Shown piece by piece: positions 24,571 to 33,704 of a stretch of DNA of 64,000 nt. Made by a program: the position numbers and the translations under genes. The notes beneath the pieces are model-generated. The model searched no databases and was not told the DNA's origin. It saw nothing but the letters and a program-made list of their open reading frames with translations. The DNA is from SVTX01 sp045585895. GTDB lineage: Bacteria; Bacillota; Clostridia; Oscillospirales; CAG-272. Where the stretch lies: NCBI GenBank assembly GCA_045585895.1, contig JAZMZI010000051.1, positions 21,200 through 85,199 on the forward strand, in the 5' to 3' direction. Position 1 is the stretch's first letter; each line of letters begins with the position of its first letter.

Positions 24571-25779
24571 ATGAATATTACAGAAAGATTTTTGAAATAC
24601 GTTTCCTTCCCCACAATGTCTGATGAAAGCAGCGAGACCTGCCCATCAAGCGAAAAACAGTTGGCTCTCAGCCGCTACCTTGCAGATGAGTTGACAGCGC
24701 TCGGCATTTCAGACGTAGAGCTTGATGAAAACGGCTATCTTTACGCAACTCTTCCCGCAAACTGCGATTGCAAAACGACGATCGGTCTTATCGCTCACGT
24801 CGACACCTCCGACGCCTGCGCCGACGAGCCTATAAAGGCAAAAATCGTTAAATATGAGGGCGGCGCGGTATGCCTCAACGAGGAAAAGGGCATATTCCTC
24901 TCCCCCGAGGAATATCCCTCAATGAACAAATATATTGGCGATCATCTTATCGTCACCGACGGCACGACCCTGCTTGGAGCCGACGATAAGGCGGGCGTTT
25001 GCGCTATCATATCTGCCGTTGAAAGAATAATCAACAGCGGTGCGAAGCACGGTACCGTTAAAATAGGCTTTACCCCCGACGAGGAGATCGGTCGCGGCGC
25101 AGACCTTTTCGACGTTGAGAAATTCGGTGCGGATTATGCTTACACAGTCGACGGCGGCGCACTCGGTGAGCTTGAATACGAAAATTTCAACGCGGCGGGC
25201 GCGAAGGCAGAGTTTTTCGGAGTATCCATTCACCCAGGAAGCGCAAAAGACAAAATGAAGAATGCCCAGCTTATGGCTATGGACTTCAATGCTCTCCTGC
25301 CTGCCGACGAGATCCCCGCAAAGACCGAGGGCTACGAGGGATTCTTCCACCTCTGCGATATGAAGGGCGATTGCGAAAACGCAGAGCTTTTCTACATCAT
25401 ACGCGACCACGACAGAGCGAAATTTGAAGAAAAAAAGGCAATATTCGCATCTGTTTGCGATAAGATCAACGAAAAATACGGCAAGGGCTCCTGCGCCGTT
25501 ACCGTCAAGGACTCCTACTACAATATGAAGGAGATCATCGACGAAAATATGTTCACCATAGACCGCGCTATCGCGGCTATGAAGACGGGTGGGGTTGAAC
25601 CCGAGATCGTGCCTATCAGAGGCGGCACGGACGGTGCGCGTCTCTCCTTTATGGGTCTCCCCTGCCCAAATATCTGCACAGGCGGTGAGAATTTCCATTC
25701 AAGATTTGAATATCTCCCCGTGGAATCTCTCGAAAAGGTCGTTGACATCGTTGAGAGAATTATTCTTGACCTTGTTTGA
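24571..25779 (+). CDS. pepT: Peptidase T (aminotripeptidase)
   Basis: A 402-residue M20-family metallopeptidase. The start chosen is the ATG at 24571 (MNITERFLKYVSF), behind GGAGA; an ATG five codons earlier has no ribosome site. GLIAHVDTSD, LLGADDKAGVCAI, FTPDEEIGRGAD and YTVDGG carry the zinc ligands and catalytic Glu pair. GGTDGARLSFMGLPCPNICTGG and the last His in ENFHSRFEY are intact. It removes N-terminal residues from tripeptides in the cytoplasm. Confidence 0.95.
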   Translation: MNITERFLKYVSFPTMSDESSETCPSSEKQLALSRYLADELTALGISDVELDENGYLYATLPANCDCKTTIGLIAHVDTSDACADEPIKAKIVKYEGGAVCLNEEKGIFLSPEEYPSMNKYIGDHLIVTDGTTLLGADDKAGVCAIISAVERIINSGAKHGTVKIGFTPDEEIGRGADLFDVEKFGADYAYTVDGGALGELEYENFNAAGAKAEFFGVSIHPGSAKDKMKNAQLMAMDFNALLPADEIPAKTEGYEGFFHLCDMKGDCENAELFYIIRDHDRAKFEEKKAIFASVCDKINEKYGKGSCAVTVKDSYYNMKEIIDENMFTIDRAIAAMKTGGVEPEIVPIRGGTDGARLSFMGLPCPNICTGGENFHSRFEYLPVESLEKVVDIVERIILDLV

Positions 25780-25827
25780 TAAATTGCAGTTTAGCGGTGC
25801 GTTTAAGATAAACATTGTCGTAGAGCC

Positions 25828-26265
25828 GTGTTCGGAAAAGAACCAATGGCAATTCATCACCGCGTTTTCGGTGAAGCGATTGCCAAAATGATACTCTCAC
25901 TCAATTCAAAATCAGATTATAACGAGCAACGCTCCCGTGACGAGGGATGGGTCATAAAGGCAAAAGACTACATTGCTGCCAATTATCATAGACGACTTAA
26001 GGTTGAACATATCGCAGAAGCGTTGCACATCGATCGCCAATATCTGCGAAATCTCTTCGTAAAGTACGAGGGTGTTCCCACTAAGGAGTATCTGGACGGT
26101 TACAGAATGGCAAAAGCCGCAGAGCTTCTGAATTTGGAGGGTGCAAACGTGTATATCGTTTCTCTATCGGTAGGATATTCCGACGCTCTTGCATTTTCAA
26201 AAGCCTTTAAAAAGTATTACGATATGGCGCCAAGTATATATGCCAAGCAGCAACGGGATCAGTAA
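25828..26265 (+). pseudogene. AraC-family regulator, N-terminal domain missing
   Basis: The frame encodes a complete C-terminal AraC double helix-turn-helix (LKVEHIAEALHIDRQYLRNL and VSLSVGYSDALAFSKAFKKY). Before it there is only a linker where a 150-residue effector domain is expected. The frame could start at a GTG (25828) or an ATG (25846), and neither has a good ribosome site. It follows pepT by 48 bp. This looks like the tail of a gene whose 5' half was lost, though a stand-alone DNA-binding protein cannot be excluded. Confidence 0.6.
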
Positions 26266-26269
26266 TATA

Positions 26270-26305
26270 TCAAACAAGGACGCTCTGTTGAGCGTCCTTG
26301 TTTGA
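26270..26305. terminator. Bidirectional terminator between convergent genes
   Basis: A 16-bp perfect stem (26270-26285 with 26290-26305) around TGTT has A- and T-rich tails. It separates the AraC remnant from the LRR surface protein gene on the opposite strand. Confidence 0.85.
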
Positions 26306-26307
26306 TT

Positions 26308-27774
26308 TTAATATGAGTGTGCGTCCCAAGTATAGCCGCCCAAGCCCAAGAAGCCTCGGTCAAGCTCAAAATATCCGTCGCTGCACTTGACAGTAGAACC
26401 GTCTTTAAGTCCGTTATGCCAATCGCTGTTCTTTTCTATAGCCTGCCATTCCGCCATCGTGCCGTTAAACTCGATGGTCAAAACCTTCTTATCTGAACCG
26501 CTGTTACGTGAAAATACGTTCTTATCAATATATTCGATCGTACTCGGAAGCTTAACTTTATCGAGGTCCGACGTGTATGCCAGAGCATTGTGGTTTATCC
26601 TCTTGACGCCTTCTCCGATCTCGATAGTATTAACGCCTGCTCCGTAGTCAAAGTTGTTCGCGTTGAGATACAACTTATTTACGACTGCAACGTCAAGACC
26701 GTTAATGCGTCCGGGGATAATCGTGGGGTCATCCAGCTTATCAACTGCATCTACCTGATAATAATCGGTAATTCCGTCTCCGTCTCCGTCTACGGGGGTC
26801 AACTTCAGGTTTCCTGTATAAGTGTAGACCGCTCTTACGGTGATATTTCCATTGGCGTTTGAAATATCATAATCTGTCCACGAAACGCTCATATCTTTGT
26901 CCGCATTTGACTGCAGTTCGGCAAGCTTGGCGTCGATTATCGCCTGTCCTTCAGGCGATAGCTTCGTTGAGGAATCGGTAAAGCTTTCCTCGTAGATAAC
27001 GTTTCCTTTATTATCTACGAAAATTATAAGATATACGTTATCCCACTTTGCAGACAAGGTATAGCTATTGGTATTACCCGCAGGATAACTGTAAACCACG
27101 TCTGCATTGGCATTTACCCAGTTTGCAAATACCAAGTCTCCTTTATCGGGTCCTTCTTCTCTTACCTCATACTCAATACTGTTATCGAAAATACAATCAA
27201 TGGCATATATGTCGTTATCGGACATATAAGTCACAGAATATATTACAGGCTTAAAGCTGAAATTAACCAATATCTCGGCTGTGGACACGTTGGCGTTAAG
27301 GGTGTAGGTGGCATAGAAAACGATCTCCTCGTCCGGCGCTACCGGTATGCCCTCAACACTGTTATACGTCTTTCTATCCATCAAAGGCTTCTTGTTCTCT
27401 TCATCCAAGGAAGCAGAGATAGTCAGCTTATCCGACACGTCGGTATATACGTCACTTATCTGCGTTCCGGTATATACGTAAGTCGTAGTCTTGGAATAAT
27501 TGTGAGCAGTTATCTTATAGACTATAGTTTGCCCTGCGCTGCCGGAAATGGTTGACTGTACGTTCGTAAGCGGAACGTCTTTATGCGTTTCCGAGCTTAC
27601 GTTGCTTGACAAAGTCTTTACTTCGGTAATAACGATTTCATCATACTGTGGCGGTATTATCTCCGCGCTTCCCGAAATGACGAGGTTTTCGCTTATCGCG
27701 GCATAGCCAATAGAGGTGAAAAGACACATAAAGGAGAGTGCCACTCCACCTAAGATCTTACCCAAAGGTCTCAT
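26308..27774 (-). CDS. Secreted LRR (BspA-like) protein with SipW-type signal peptide
   Basis: A 488-residue exported protein. The start is the ATG at 27772-27774, seven bases after AGGAGAG; a GTG two codons earlier is too near the ribosome site. The signal segment GYAAISENLVISGSAEI resembles TasA/CalY exports cleaved by SipW. After Ig-like beta domains, the C-terminal third (IEIGEGVKRINHNALAYTSD, LPSTIEYIDKNVFSRNSG) is a BspA-type leucine-rich repeat region ending FNGTMAEWQAIEK. It is last in the four-gene export island and likely surface-exposed or fibre-associated; no LPxTG is seen. Confidence 0.8.
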   Translation of the reverse strand: MRPLGKILGGVALSFMCLFTSIGYAAISENLVISGSAEIIPPQYDEIVITEVKTLSSNVSSETHKDVPLTNVQSTISGSAGQTIVYKITAHNYSKTTTYVYTGTQISDVYTDVSDKLTISASLDEENKKPLMDRKTYNSVEGIPVAPDEEIVFYATYTLNANVSTAEILVNFSFKPVIYSVTYMSDNDIYAIDCIFDNSIEYEVREEGPDKGDLVFANWVNANADVVYSYPAGNTNSYTLSAKWDNVYLIIFVDNKGNVIYEESFTDSSTKLSPEGQAIIDAKLAELQSNADKDMSVSWTDYDISNANGNITVRAVYTYTGNLKLTPVDGDGDGITDYYQVDAVDKLDDPTIIPGRINGLDVAVVNKLYLNANNFDYGAGVNTIEIGEGVKRINHNALAYTSDLDKVKLPSTIEYIDKNVFSRNSGSDKKVLTIEFNGTMAEWQAIEKNSDWHNGLKDGSTVKCSDGYFELDRGFLGLGGYTWDAHSY

Positions 27775-27804
27775 AGGCACTCTCCTTTCTCGAAATTTTG
27801 CTAA

Positions 27805-29595
27805 TTAGCTTTCAGAGTCCTCGGTATTTACCGAAGGAGTCTCTACAGGAGTCTCCTCAATATCCTTATCATCTGGGGTTATCATTGCAACGAAAGCCTT
27901 TTCAGCTCTGCGTCTTACGACTCCGATTATCTTTTTGAGAGGAGATTCAAGCTCTTCGGGATCAACTCTGTAGTTTCCTCTTGCTACCTCTGCCTCTCTG
28001 ACGACTTCTCTGTCGCTGTGGACGTCTCTCGTGGGAACGAGAACGATATCGCCCTCCTCAACGTTATTTCCGTCGGGATCGTAACGGTATTTTTTCTCTC
28101 TTCTTTCCTGCCAGAAAACGTCTATGACGTCAACGCCGGGAGCTTCAACCACAAGCTGATCTGCGGCGGATTCTTCAACCGCGGGAATAGTATCAAGAAT
28201 ATCCTGAACTTCCTCTTCCTCTGCGATCTCCTCTTCCTCTGCGGTTTCTTCTTCAACTATCTCGGTCTCTGCGGTTTCTTCTTCCTCAGTGACCACCTCG
28301 ACCTCTGGTATCTCCTCGGCAGTCTCGACCTCTATCTCAGGCTCTTCGATAAGCGTTTCGATCTCAGCCTCGTGCTCTGCCTCTTTCTCCTCGGGCACGA
28401 TCACGGTCTCGGTGACCTTGGGCTTTACCACTACCTTGACCACGGGACGAACCACGTTGGTAATTTTAGGCTTAACGATAGTGGTGGGCTGAGGCTCGGG
28501 ACGAGGCTCAGGCTCAGGCTCGGTGTAGCCCTCGATCTTTATCTCGTAGAAATAGAGAAGCTTGTTATCGGTGGGAATAATGAACTTGGCGCAGGTCTTA
28601 TCTTCGTTCTCATACATAAGTATGGGAGACTGGATAGTATCGCGTATTTCAAGCAGCTCGTCGAAGGTCTCGACCTGTATTATCTGATAACCGTAGGTAT
28701 CAAATACGTTCTTGATCTTCTGGATGTAAGACTTGTACTGATTTACTATCTTCTTGACACGCGCGGTGTAGGTTATATCCTCGGTTCTCGTCAGAAGGAT
28801 AAACGCAACCATTATAAGTATAACGATGGCGTCTATAATTCCGAGAACGATAGCCGCGGCTTTGAATATCTCGCTTCCCGATCCACCTGCGGCGGCAATG
28901 GTCTTAGTCTCCGCATCGGGAACGTTGGAGGTCATTTCGATATTGACCGTTTTGGTCGTAAGAGGTATACGTAATTCGGATCGGTAGCTTTCCGCGCTGT
29001 TGCTTGCGAAAGCCGAGGAATCGCTGAGCACGTCAACTTCAAGAGTGACTACGATATTGCTGGTCGTGCTTGGCAGATCGTACTTCGCCAAGAAGCTGTT
29101 AGCCACGTCGTTATACTCGTCGTAATTGATAACTACGTTTTCGCTTATAACGAGACGGTTTTCACTTTTCTGTGCCTTGTTCTGAACGTTCTTCAATACC
29201 TTTTCTTCGTTGAGTATTGCTCTTTGGGATTTGTTGTCTATGATCTCAAGTCTTGACGTTACCTTGTAGGAATAACGATAGTTTACGTCATCCGCATCCA
29301 TATCTATCTCATAGGTCATATTGGCAATGATCTGATCGATAAGGGACGCTACGTAAGACTGACCCTGTTCAAGACGGTCTTGTTCAAAGTAATCGTTTTC
29401 CTTGAGATATACGTCATAATCGATGTTTCCGCTCTCACGGTAGTTTATATACTGAGTTTTATCGAGCTGATAAGAAACAAACAGTGATACAAGCAACGAG
29501 AGTGTAAGCACGACTGCGACAGCCGCTTGCGCAAATATCAGAAGCGATCGGTTTTTTTGGTATTTGGCGCGTTTTTTCTTTTCCTTTTCCGACAT
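27805..29595 (-). CDS. DUF5305-like two-helix membrane protein with acidic cytoplasmic tail
   Basis: A 596-residue protein. A basic N-terminus and a helix (about 18-42) lead to an extracellular beta-rich domain (about 45-235: NYRESGNIDYDVYLKENDYF, SELRIPLTTKTVNIEM). A second helix follows (about 243-266). The cytoplasmic part (YTARVKKIVNQYKSYIQKIK, TFDELLEIRDTIQSPILMYE) fits DUF5305, a family often found with SipW peptidases. The tail then has Pro-Glu repeats and a long Glu-rich stretch. It probably helps assembly or anchoring of the exported fibre proteins; this is context inference. Confidence 0.75.
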   Translation of the reverse strand: MSEKEKKKRAKYQKNRSLLIFAQAAVAVVLTLSLLVSLFVSYQLDKTQYINYRESGNIDYDVYLKENDYFEQDRLEQGQSYVASLIDQIIANMTYEIDMDADDVNYRYSYKVTSRLEIIDNKSQRAILNEEKVLKNVQNKAQKSENRLVISENVVINYDEYNDVANSFLAKYDLPSTTSNIVVTLEVDVLSDSSAFASNSAESYRSELRIPLTTKTVNIEMTSNVPDAETKTIAAAGGSGSEIFKAAAIVLGIIDAIVILIMVAFILLTRTEDITYTARVKKIVNQYKSYIQKIKNVFDTYGYQIIQVETFDELLEIRDTIQSPILMYENEDKTCAKFIIPTDNKLLYFYEIKIEGYTEPEPEPRPEPQPTTIVKPKITNVVRPVVKVVVKPKVTETVIVPEEKEAEHEAEIETLIEEPEIEVETAEEIPEVEVVTEEEETAETEIVEEETAEEEEIAEEEEVQDILDTIPAVEESAADQLVVEAPGVDVIDVFWQERREKKYRYDPDGNNVEEGDIVLVPTRDVHSDREVVREAEVARGNYRVDPEELESPLKKIIGVVRRRAEKAFVAMITPDDKDIEETPVETPSVNTEDSES

Positions 29596-29616
29596 TTAAT
29601 GTAACCTCCTTTCTTC

Positions 29617-30741
29617 TTAATTTGAAATAATTTCTCTCAGCCACAGAGTGGGAAAACCGACAAATGGAACCTTAATGTCGGTCAACCCGACTATGTCAGC
29701 CTCGGTTCTGTATCCGAAATCGGGATCGGGATTGGCATCACCTTTCGTGTAATACCTTCTCTCTCCCTGAATATCTTCGATTTTAATTACTCTGTGTATT
29801 ACGTTTGACTGTCCTTGAGAAAAGACGATGACCTGTCCTTCCTCGATTTTTTGATCATCATACTGCTCGTAGATAATCATATCGCCCTTGTTTATCTCAC
29901 CCGTCATACTTTCGGTTGCAATAACCAAAGCACCGAAGCGAAACTGGTTTGATATGAGCATTGCGACGGAGACAATAATAACGACGGTAATAACGGTTAA
30001 TACCGCCGAGAGCTTGCCTCCCTTTTTTTCTTTTGCGTTCTTCTTTTTCTTCTCGTAAAGTCCCATAACGAACGCAAGCAACAGTATGGGAAGAATTATT
30101 TTGATACAGGCGGTGAGTGCGTCTGACATCGCGCTTACGTTAGGAAGTGCGTAAATATAACACATCGTTATAATACGGAAGGATATATTGGGCAGCACTC
30201 CGAAGTTTTTTGATACGTAGTGGTAATAAAGGTTTGCGCAAAGCGCGGGGAAAAGCGTCATTCCAACAAGACTCATGAACATATTGAAATTTCTTATTCC
30301 CGCTAAATTGGAATAGGTCAGCACTTCGACGAGAACGCAGGTGAGAAAGGTAATAAAGCTTACAAGCTTATTCTTCTGCGCTAAAAATACGCGGCGGATT
30401 ATCTCTGAGGTAATGATAATGGAGAGGGTGGGAAGAACCGCAGTCCAGAAGGTCTCGGCGTTTACGAAATAGGGATTGTAGTAATAGCCCATATAAAGAC
30501 CCGACATATGAAGAAGTATTACGTAGAGAGCCGCAACGACGGTGCTGATCAAAAGAACTTCTCTTTTGTATATCGATACTATGTCTCTTTTTTTAATAAT
30601 GAGACAAACTATCGGGGTTACGGGAAGCAGCAAGCAAGCCGTAACTATTTTGCTGCTTCCTAAATCCACAAAGAGAGTGATAAGGAGGACGGCAAAGGTT
30701 ATAAAAGACGTTAAGTATAAAGTTTTTTTATCCTTAGACAT
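29617..30741 (-). CDS. sipW: SipW-type signal peptidase I with extra membrane domain
   Basis: A 374-residue protein. Residues about 1-240 are seven or eight hydrophobic helices ending in a lysine-rich loop. Residues about 248-374 are an S26 signal peptidase with catalytic Ser in ESMTGEINKGDMI (about residue 278) and His in SNVIHRVIKI (about 316). The Ser-His pair, instead of Ser-Lys, marks the SipW/ER type. YYTKGDANPDPD is the late conserved box. SipW of Bacillus is much shorter, so the N-terminal domain is an addition. It would cleave the TasA-like and LRR precursors encoded beside it. Confidence 0.88.
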   Translation of the reverse strand: MSKDKKTLYLTSFITFAVLLITLFVDLGSSKIVTACLLLPVTPIVCLIIKKRDIVSIYKREVLLISTVVAALYVILLHMSGLYMGYYYNPYFVNAETFWTAVLPTLSIIITSEIIRRVFLAQKNKLVSFITFLTCVLVEVLTYSNLAGIRNFNMFMSLVGMTLFPALCANLYYHYVSKNFGVLPNISFRIITMCYIYALPNVSAMSDALTACIKIILPILLLAFVMGLYEKKKKNAKEKKGGKLSAVLTVITVVIIVSVAMLISNQFRFGALVIATESMTGEINKGDMIIYEQYDDQKIEEGQVIVFSQGQSNVIHRVIKIEDIQGERRYYTKGDANPDPDFGYRTEADIVGLTDIKVPFVGFPTLWLREIISN

Positions 30742-30799
30742 TTACCGTCCTCCTTTCCAATCAATTAAAAGTTTAATTTTTTATCCGTTATCGCTTTGA

Positions 30800-31309
30800 T
30801 CAGGGATTAGGATTAACGGAGGTGGAATCGATGGTAATGGTGAAATACTGCTTTACCTGCTCACTCATACCCTCATCAAGAGTTACTGTTACATTAACAG
30901 TGGTGGTTGCGCCTGCTGCAAGGGTAACAGGATTAGTTGCAAGGTCATCCATAGAGGTTGTAACTGTAAACACGTTAGTATCCACATTCTCTTTCGCAAT
31001 ACCGGTGAGATACATAGGAAATTGGTTTTCGTTTGTGATGGTAAACTTACCTGTGAGGGTGTCTCCTTGCTTGCTCATACCGTTAATGGTAAAGGAAACG
31101 GTCTTGTCAGGGAGAGTGCCGGGGGTTGCGGTAACACCGGTCGTTGCAGATACATCTTCATATGCAGTAAACTTAACGTCAAAGGACTGTGCCTGTGTGG
31201 AAACTACACCGTTGATAACAAGGTGACCGGTGGTAGCCGCATAACCTATACCGAGTGCAAGTGCTGCAACGAGAAGCAGCGCGATGATGACTGTTCTGTT
31301 CTTTTTCAT
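30800..31309 (-). CDS. TasA/CalY-like exported small protein
   Basis: A 169-residue protein with a 25-residue signal peptide (KKNRTVIIALLLVAALALGI) followed by GYAATTGHLVINGVVS. This is the SipW-class cleavage context also seen in the LRR protein. The mature part is beta-rich and Thr/Val-rich (SFTINGMSKQGDTLTGKFTI, TTTVNVTVTLDEGMS), like camelysin/TasA fibre subunits, though shorter. It has no Cys. It is the first gene of the island, upstream of sipW, and the likely major secreted subunit. Control is proposed by the neighbouring two-component system through repeats at 31422-31440. Confidence 0.8.
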   Translation of the reverse strand: MKKNRTVIIALLLVAALALGIGYAATTGHLVINGVVSTQAQSFDVKFTAYEDVSATTGVTATPGTLPDKTVSFTINGMSKQGDTLTGKFTITNENQFPMYLTGIAKENVDTNVFTVTTSMDDLATNPVTLAAGATTTVNVTVTLDEGMSEQVKQYFTITIDSTSVNPNP

Positions 31310-31406
31310 TTTGTTTTTCTCCTTTGTAGAAAAATTTTTTTGTTTGAGCCTTCCCTAATAGGCTCTTTTTTCTTAAGAAAGCAAATTTTTCCAGCCTTCT
31401 AAACGT

Positions 31407-31440
31407 ATTTTAGCACCCTATGACTACAACTCGACTACAA
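31407..31440 (-). promoter_or_regulatory. TasA-like operon promoter with 11-bp-spaced direct repeats
   Basis: Read on the minus strand, TTGTAGTC occurs twice with an 11-bp period (31433-31440 and 31422-31429). The second copy ends nine bases before a TAAAAT -10 box (31407-31412). There is no good -35 box. This matches the layout bound by SARP/OmpR-type winged-helix activators, and a response regulator with such a domain is encoded just upstream. Confidence 0.6.
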
Positions 31441-31474
31441 ATTTTGCAGTTTTTCAAAAAAAATTTAAAAAATA

Positions 31475-31520
31475 TCAAAAAAATTTCGGCGCGTCCCTTT
31501 TTGATACGGAACGCGCCGAA
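31475..31520 (-). terminator. Terminator of the kinase-regulator operon
   Basis: On the minus strand TTCGGCGCGT and ACGCGCCGAA form a 10-bp stem followed by a T-rich run. It lies after the response regulator stop and before the TasA-like promoter, so the island is a separate transcript. Confidence 0.8.
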
Positions 31521-31539
31521 AAGCTTCATTAATTATTTA

Positions 31540-32343
31540 TTATTTCATATTATGTACGCGGCTTTCAAGATAACCCACGGTAAATTCAGCCCATGAATAG
31601 GCGCTCATATACTGACCCGTGAAGGAATTTATTGCTCTTACGTCGCCTTCAAGAAATCTGTAGTAATCGCAATCTATCTTCGCGGTATTGACGAGAATTC
31701 CCTGTCTGCCCTTAAGTATCAGGTCGTTCTCTCCCAAGCCCTGCAAGGTTTTTACGAGACTTGCAACGTAGACCTGCAAATTCTTCTGCCTTACTCTGTC
31801 GTAATCTCCGTCCTCCCAGATAACCGATGCCAATTCGGCATAGGTCACCGACGTGCCTCTTTTATCTATAAGGTAAGCAAATATCTCCTTCGACTGCTTT
31901 CGCTCGAATTTCACGGGAGAGCCGTCGATAAAAACCTCGAAATTTCCGAAGGTCTGGACCCTCACTCTCTTTCCCGCGTCCCACTCAACGGGATGGCGGA
32001 GATTTTCCATCTCGGTCTTGACCTGTGCCGCCGTTACGGGCTTTAAAAGATATCCGCTGGAGCGCAGGTCTATGGCGTCCTTCATATGCTCGGAAAATCC
32101 CGTGGCAAAAATTATATTAACCTTGGGATTTATATCTTTCAGAACCTTTGCAAGCTCTATTCCCGTCATTCCCGACATATGGATATCTAAAAACGCCACG
32201 TCGATCTTATTCTTTTTTGCCGTTTCGATGGCGCTTTCAGGCTCGTCGCAAAGATAAAGCACTGCTCCCGAAACCGCATCTTTTATCGCCTGTTCAATAA
32301 GCTTAAGCGCAAAATATTCGTCGTCAACTGCCAATATGTTCAT
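31540..32343 (-). CDS. Response regulator with SARP/OmpR-like DNA-binding domain
   Basis: A 267-residue regulator. The receiver (residues 1-120) has acidic DD at 7-8, phosphoacceptor Asp53 (FLDIHMSGMTG) and the Lys in YLLKPV. Residues about 128-225 (VRVQTFGNFEVFIDGSPVKF, KQSKEIFAYLIDKRGTSVTY, LASVIWED) are the winged helix typical of SARP-like regulators, without the long BTAD domain. It overlaps the kinase gene by 20 bp. Its likely target is the TasA-like promoter downstream, which has tandem repeats at the right spacing. Confidence 0.88.
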   Translation of the reverse strand: MNILAVDDEYFALKLIEQAIKDAVSGAVLYLCDEPESAIETAKKNKIDVAFLDIHMSGMTGIELAKVLKDINPKVNIIFATGFSEHMKDAIDLRSSGYLLKPVTAAQVKTEMENLRHPVEWDAGKRVRVQTFGNFEVFIDGSPVKFERKQSKEIFAYLIDKRGTSVTYAELASVIWEDGDYDRVRQKNLQVYVASLVKTLQGLGENDLILKGRQGILVNTAKIDCDYYRFLEGDVRAINSFTGQYMSAYSWAEFTVGYLESRVHNMK

Positions 32344-33616
32344 TTTTTACCTTCACCATATATTTTTTCTTATTGGGTATCTTCACGGTAACTCTCGTCC
32401 CGACGTCCTTCTTACTCTTGATCTCAAGACGCCCGTTGCACATATCCTTCAATCTGTTTCTTACGTTACCGATGCCGATCCTCTCACCCTTTTCGCGGAG
32501 AAGACGCTCACTGTCAAAGCCAACGCCGTTATCCTTGATCTCTACGACATAGTGCTTATCGGTCTTATAGGTAGAGATCCTTACCGTTCCGCCTCCGCTC
32601 TTTTTTGTGATGCCGTGCTTTATTGCGTTCTCCACCAGCGGCTGTATCGTCAGCGCGGGAACGTAAAAATCTTTGCAATCTATGGCGTAAACAACGTCGA
32701 TCTTTTCTCCGAATCTTGCCTTCTCTATCTTGAGGTAGCATCCGATATGACGAAGCTCCTGCTCAAAGGGAATAAGCTCTACCGAGGTAAGATTATCGAG
32801 ATTTCGGCGAAGAAAGGTTGAAAAATCTATCGTAAGATTCTTTGCGCGCTTCGGGTCTATTTCGCACATAGACGCGATCGTAGTCAAAGTATTATACATA
32901 AAATGAGGATTTATCTGCGACATCATTATGGCAGTCCTCTGCTCTCTTATCAGCTTGAGCTTTTGCTGATATATGACCGTATAGATCATCAGCGTGCTTA
33001 TAACGAAGCCGATATAGGTCAATGACAGTCCGTGTATGCAATAATCGAGTATTACGCAGACGGTAGGCACGATTGCATAGATATAGTAGACGAATCTGTT
33101 TTTGAGGCTTACCCATCTTGCCGCCAGCACCATAATGAAGATAGTGAAAAACGACGTAAGCGGAAATACGAGATGCGCCAATGACAAAAACACATTGTCT
33201 CCGTGAACGTAATGTCCGTCGCCGTCTATTACGAAGGAATGGAGCAGCGCAACGTCGCAAAGCAAGGTCAGCATAGAAAAGGCGCAAAATACGGCAAAAA
33301 GTATCACGATGACCTTCGACGCAACGCTTCCTCTGTACAGGTTACCGCGCAGATACATTATGAAGAAAAGTATTGCCAGATATCCCGAGCAGGACGCAAG
33401 CATATTGGCGATAACCGTCAGGATAGCAAGCTTCGTATGTCCCTCGCCCATCCACGAGATCATATCAAATACGAGCGCGAAAACGATAGCTATCATCAAA
33501 AGCAAAAAGCTGTTTGATCGGCTCTCTTTTTTTATTCTTTCGCTGAAGCAACTGAAAAATATTATCAGCGTTATAATTATACCCACTGCATCAAGCGCAA
33601 TATTTACCTGCGGCAC
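32324..33616 (-). CDS. 7-TM sensor histidine kinase (LytS/His_kinase type)
   Basis: A 430-residue kinase. Seven hydrophobic helices fill residues 1-215, with no extracellular domain of note. The phosphoacceptor His lies in MSQINPHFMYNTLTTIASM, the His_kinase (PF06580-like) box used by LytS/YehU kinases. The ATPase has the N box PLVENAIKHGI, G1 EIKDNGVGFD and G2 GIGNVRNRL. It phosphorylates the response regulator whose gene overlaps its 3' end. The signal is unknown; a membrane-embedded or small-ligand cue is likely from the topology. Confidence 0.88.
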   Translation of the reverse strand: MPQVNIALDAVGIIITLIIFFSCFSERIKKESRSNSFLLLMIAIVFALVFDMISWMGEGHTKLAILTVIANMLASCSGYLAILFFIMYLRGNLYRGSVASKVIVILFAVFCAFSMLTLLCDVALLHSFVIDGDGHYVHGDNVFLSLAHLVFPLTSFFTIFIMVLAARWVSLKNRFVYYIYAIVPTVCVILDYCIHGLSLTYIGFVISTLMIYTVIYQQKLKLIREQRTAIMMSQINPHFMYNTLTTIASMCEIDPKRAKNLTIDFSTFLRRNLDNLTSVELIPFEQELRHIGCYLKIEKARFGEKIDVVYAIDCKDFYVPALTIQPLVENAIKHGITKKSGGGTVRISTYKTDKHYVVEIKDNGVGFDSERLLREKGERIGIGNVRNRLKDMCNGRLEIKSKKDVGTRVTVKIPNKKKYMVKVKNEHIGS

Positions 33617-33704
33617 GTCCTCGCCTCCTTAACCGTTTTAACTTGATCATATTATAATACATTAAGCCGCATATGTCAACGGTTTTATATTAAAGCAACC
33701 GTTT

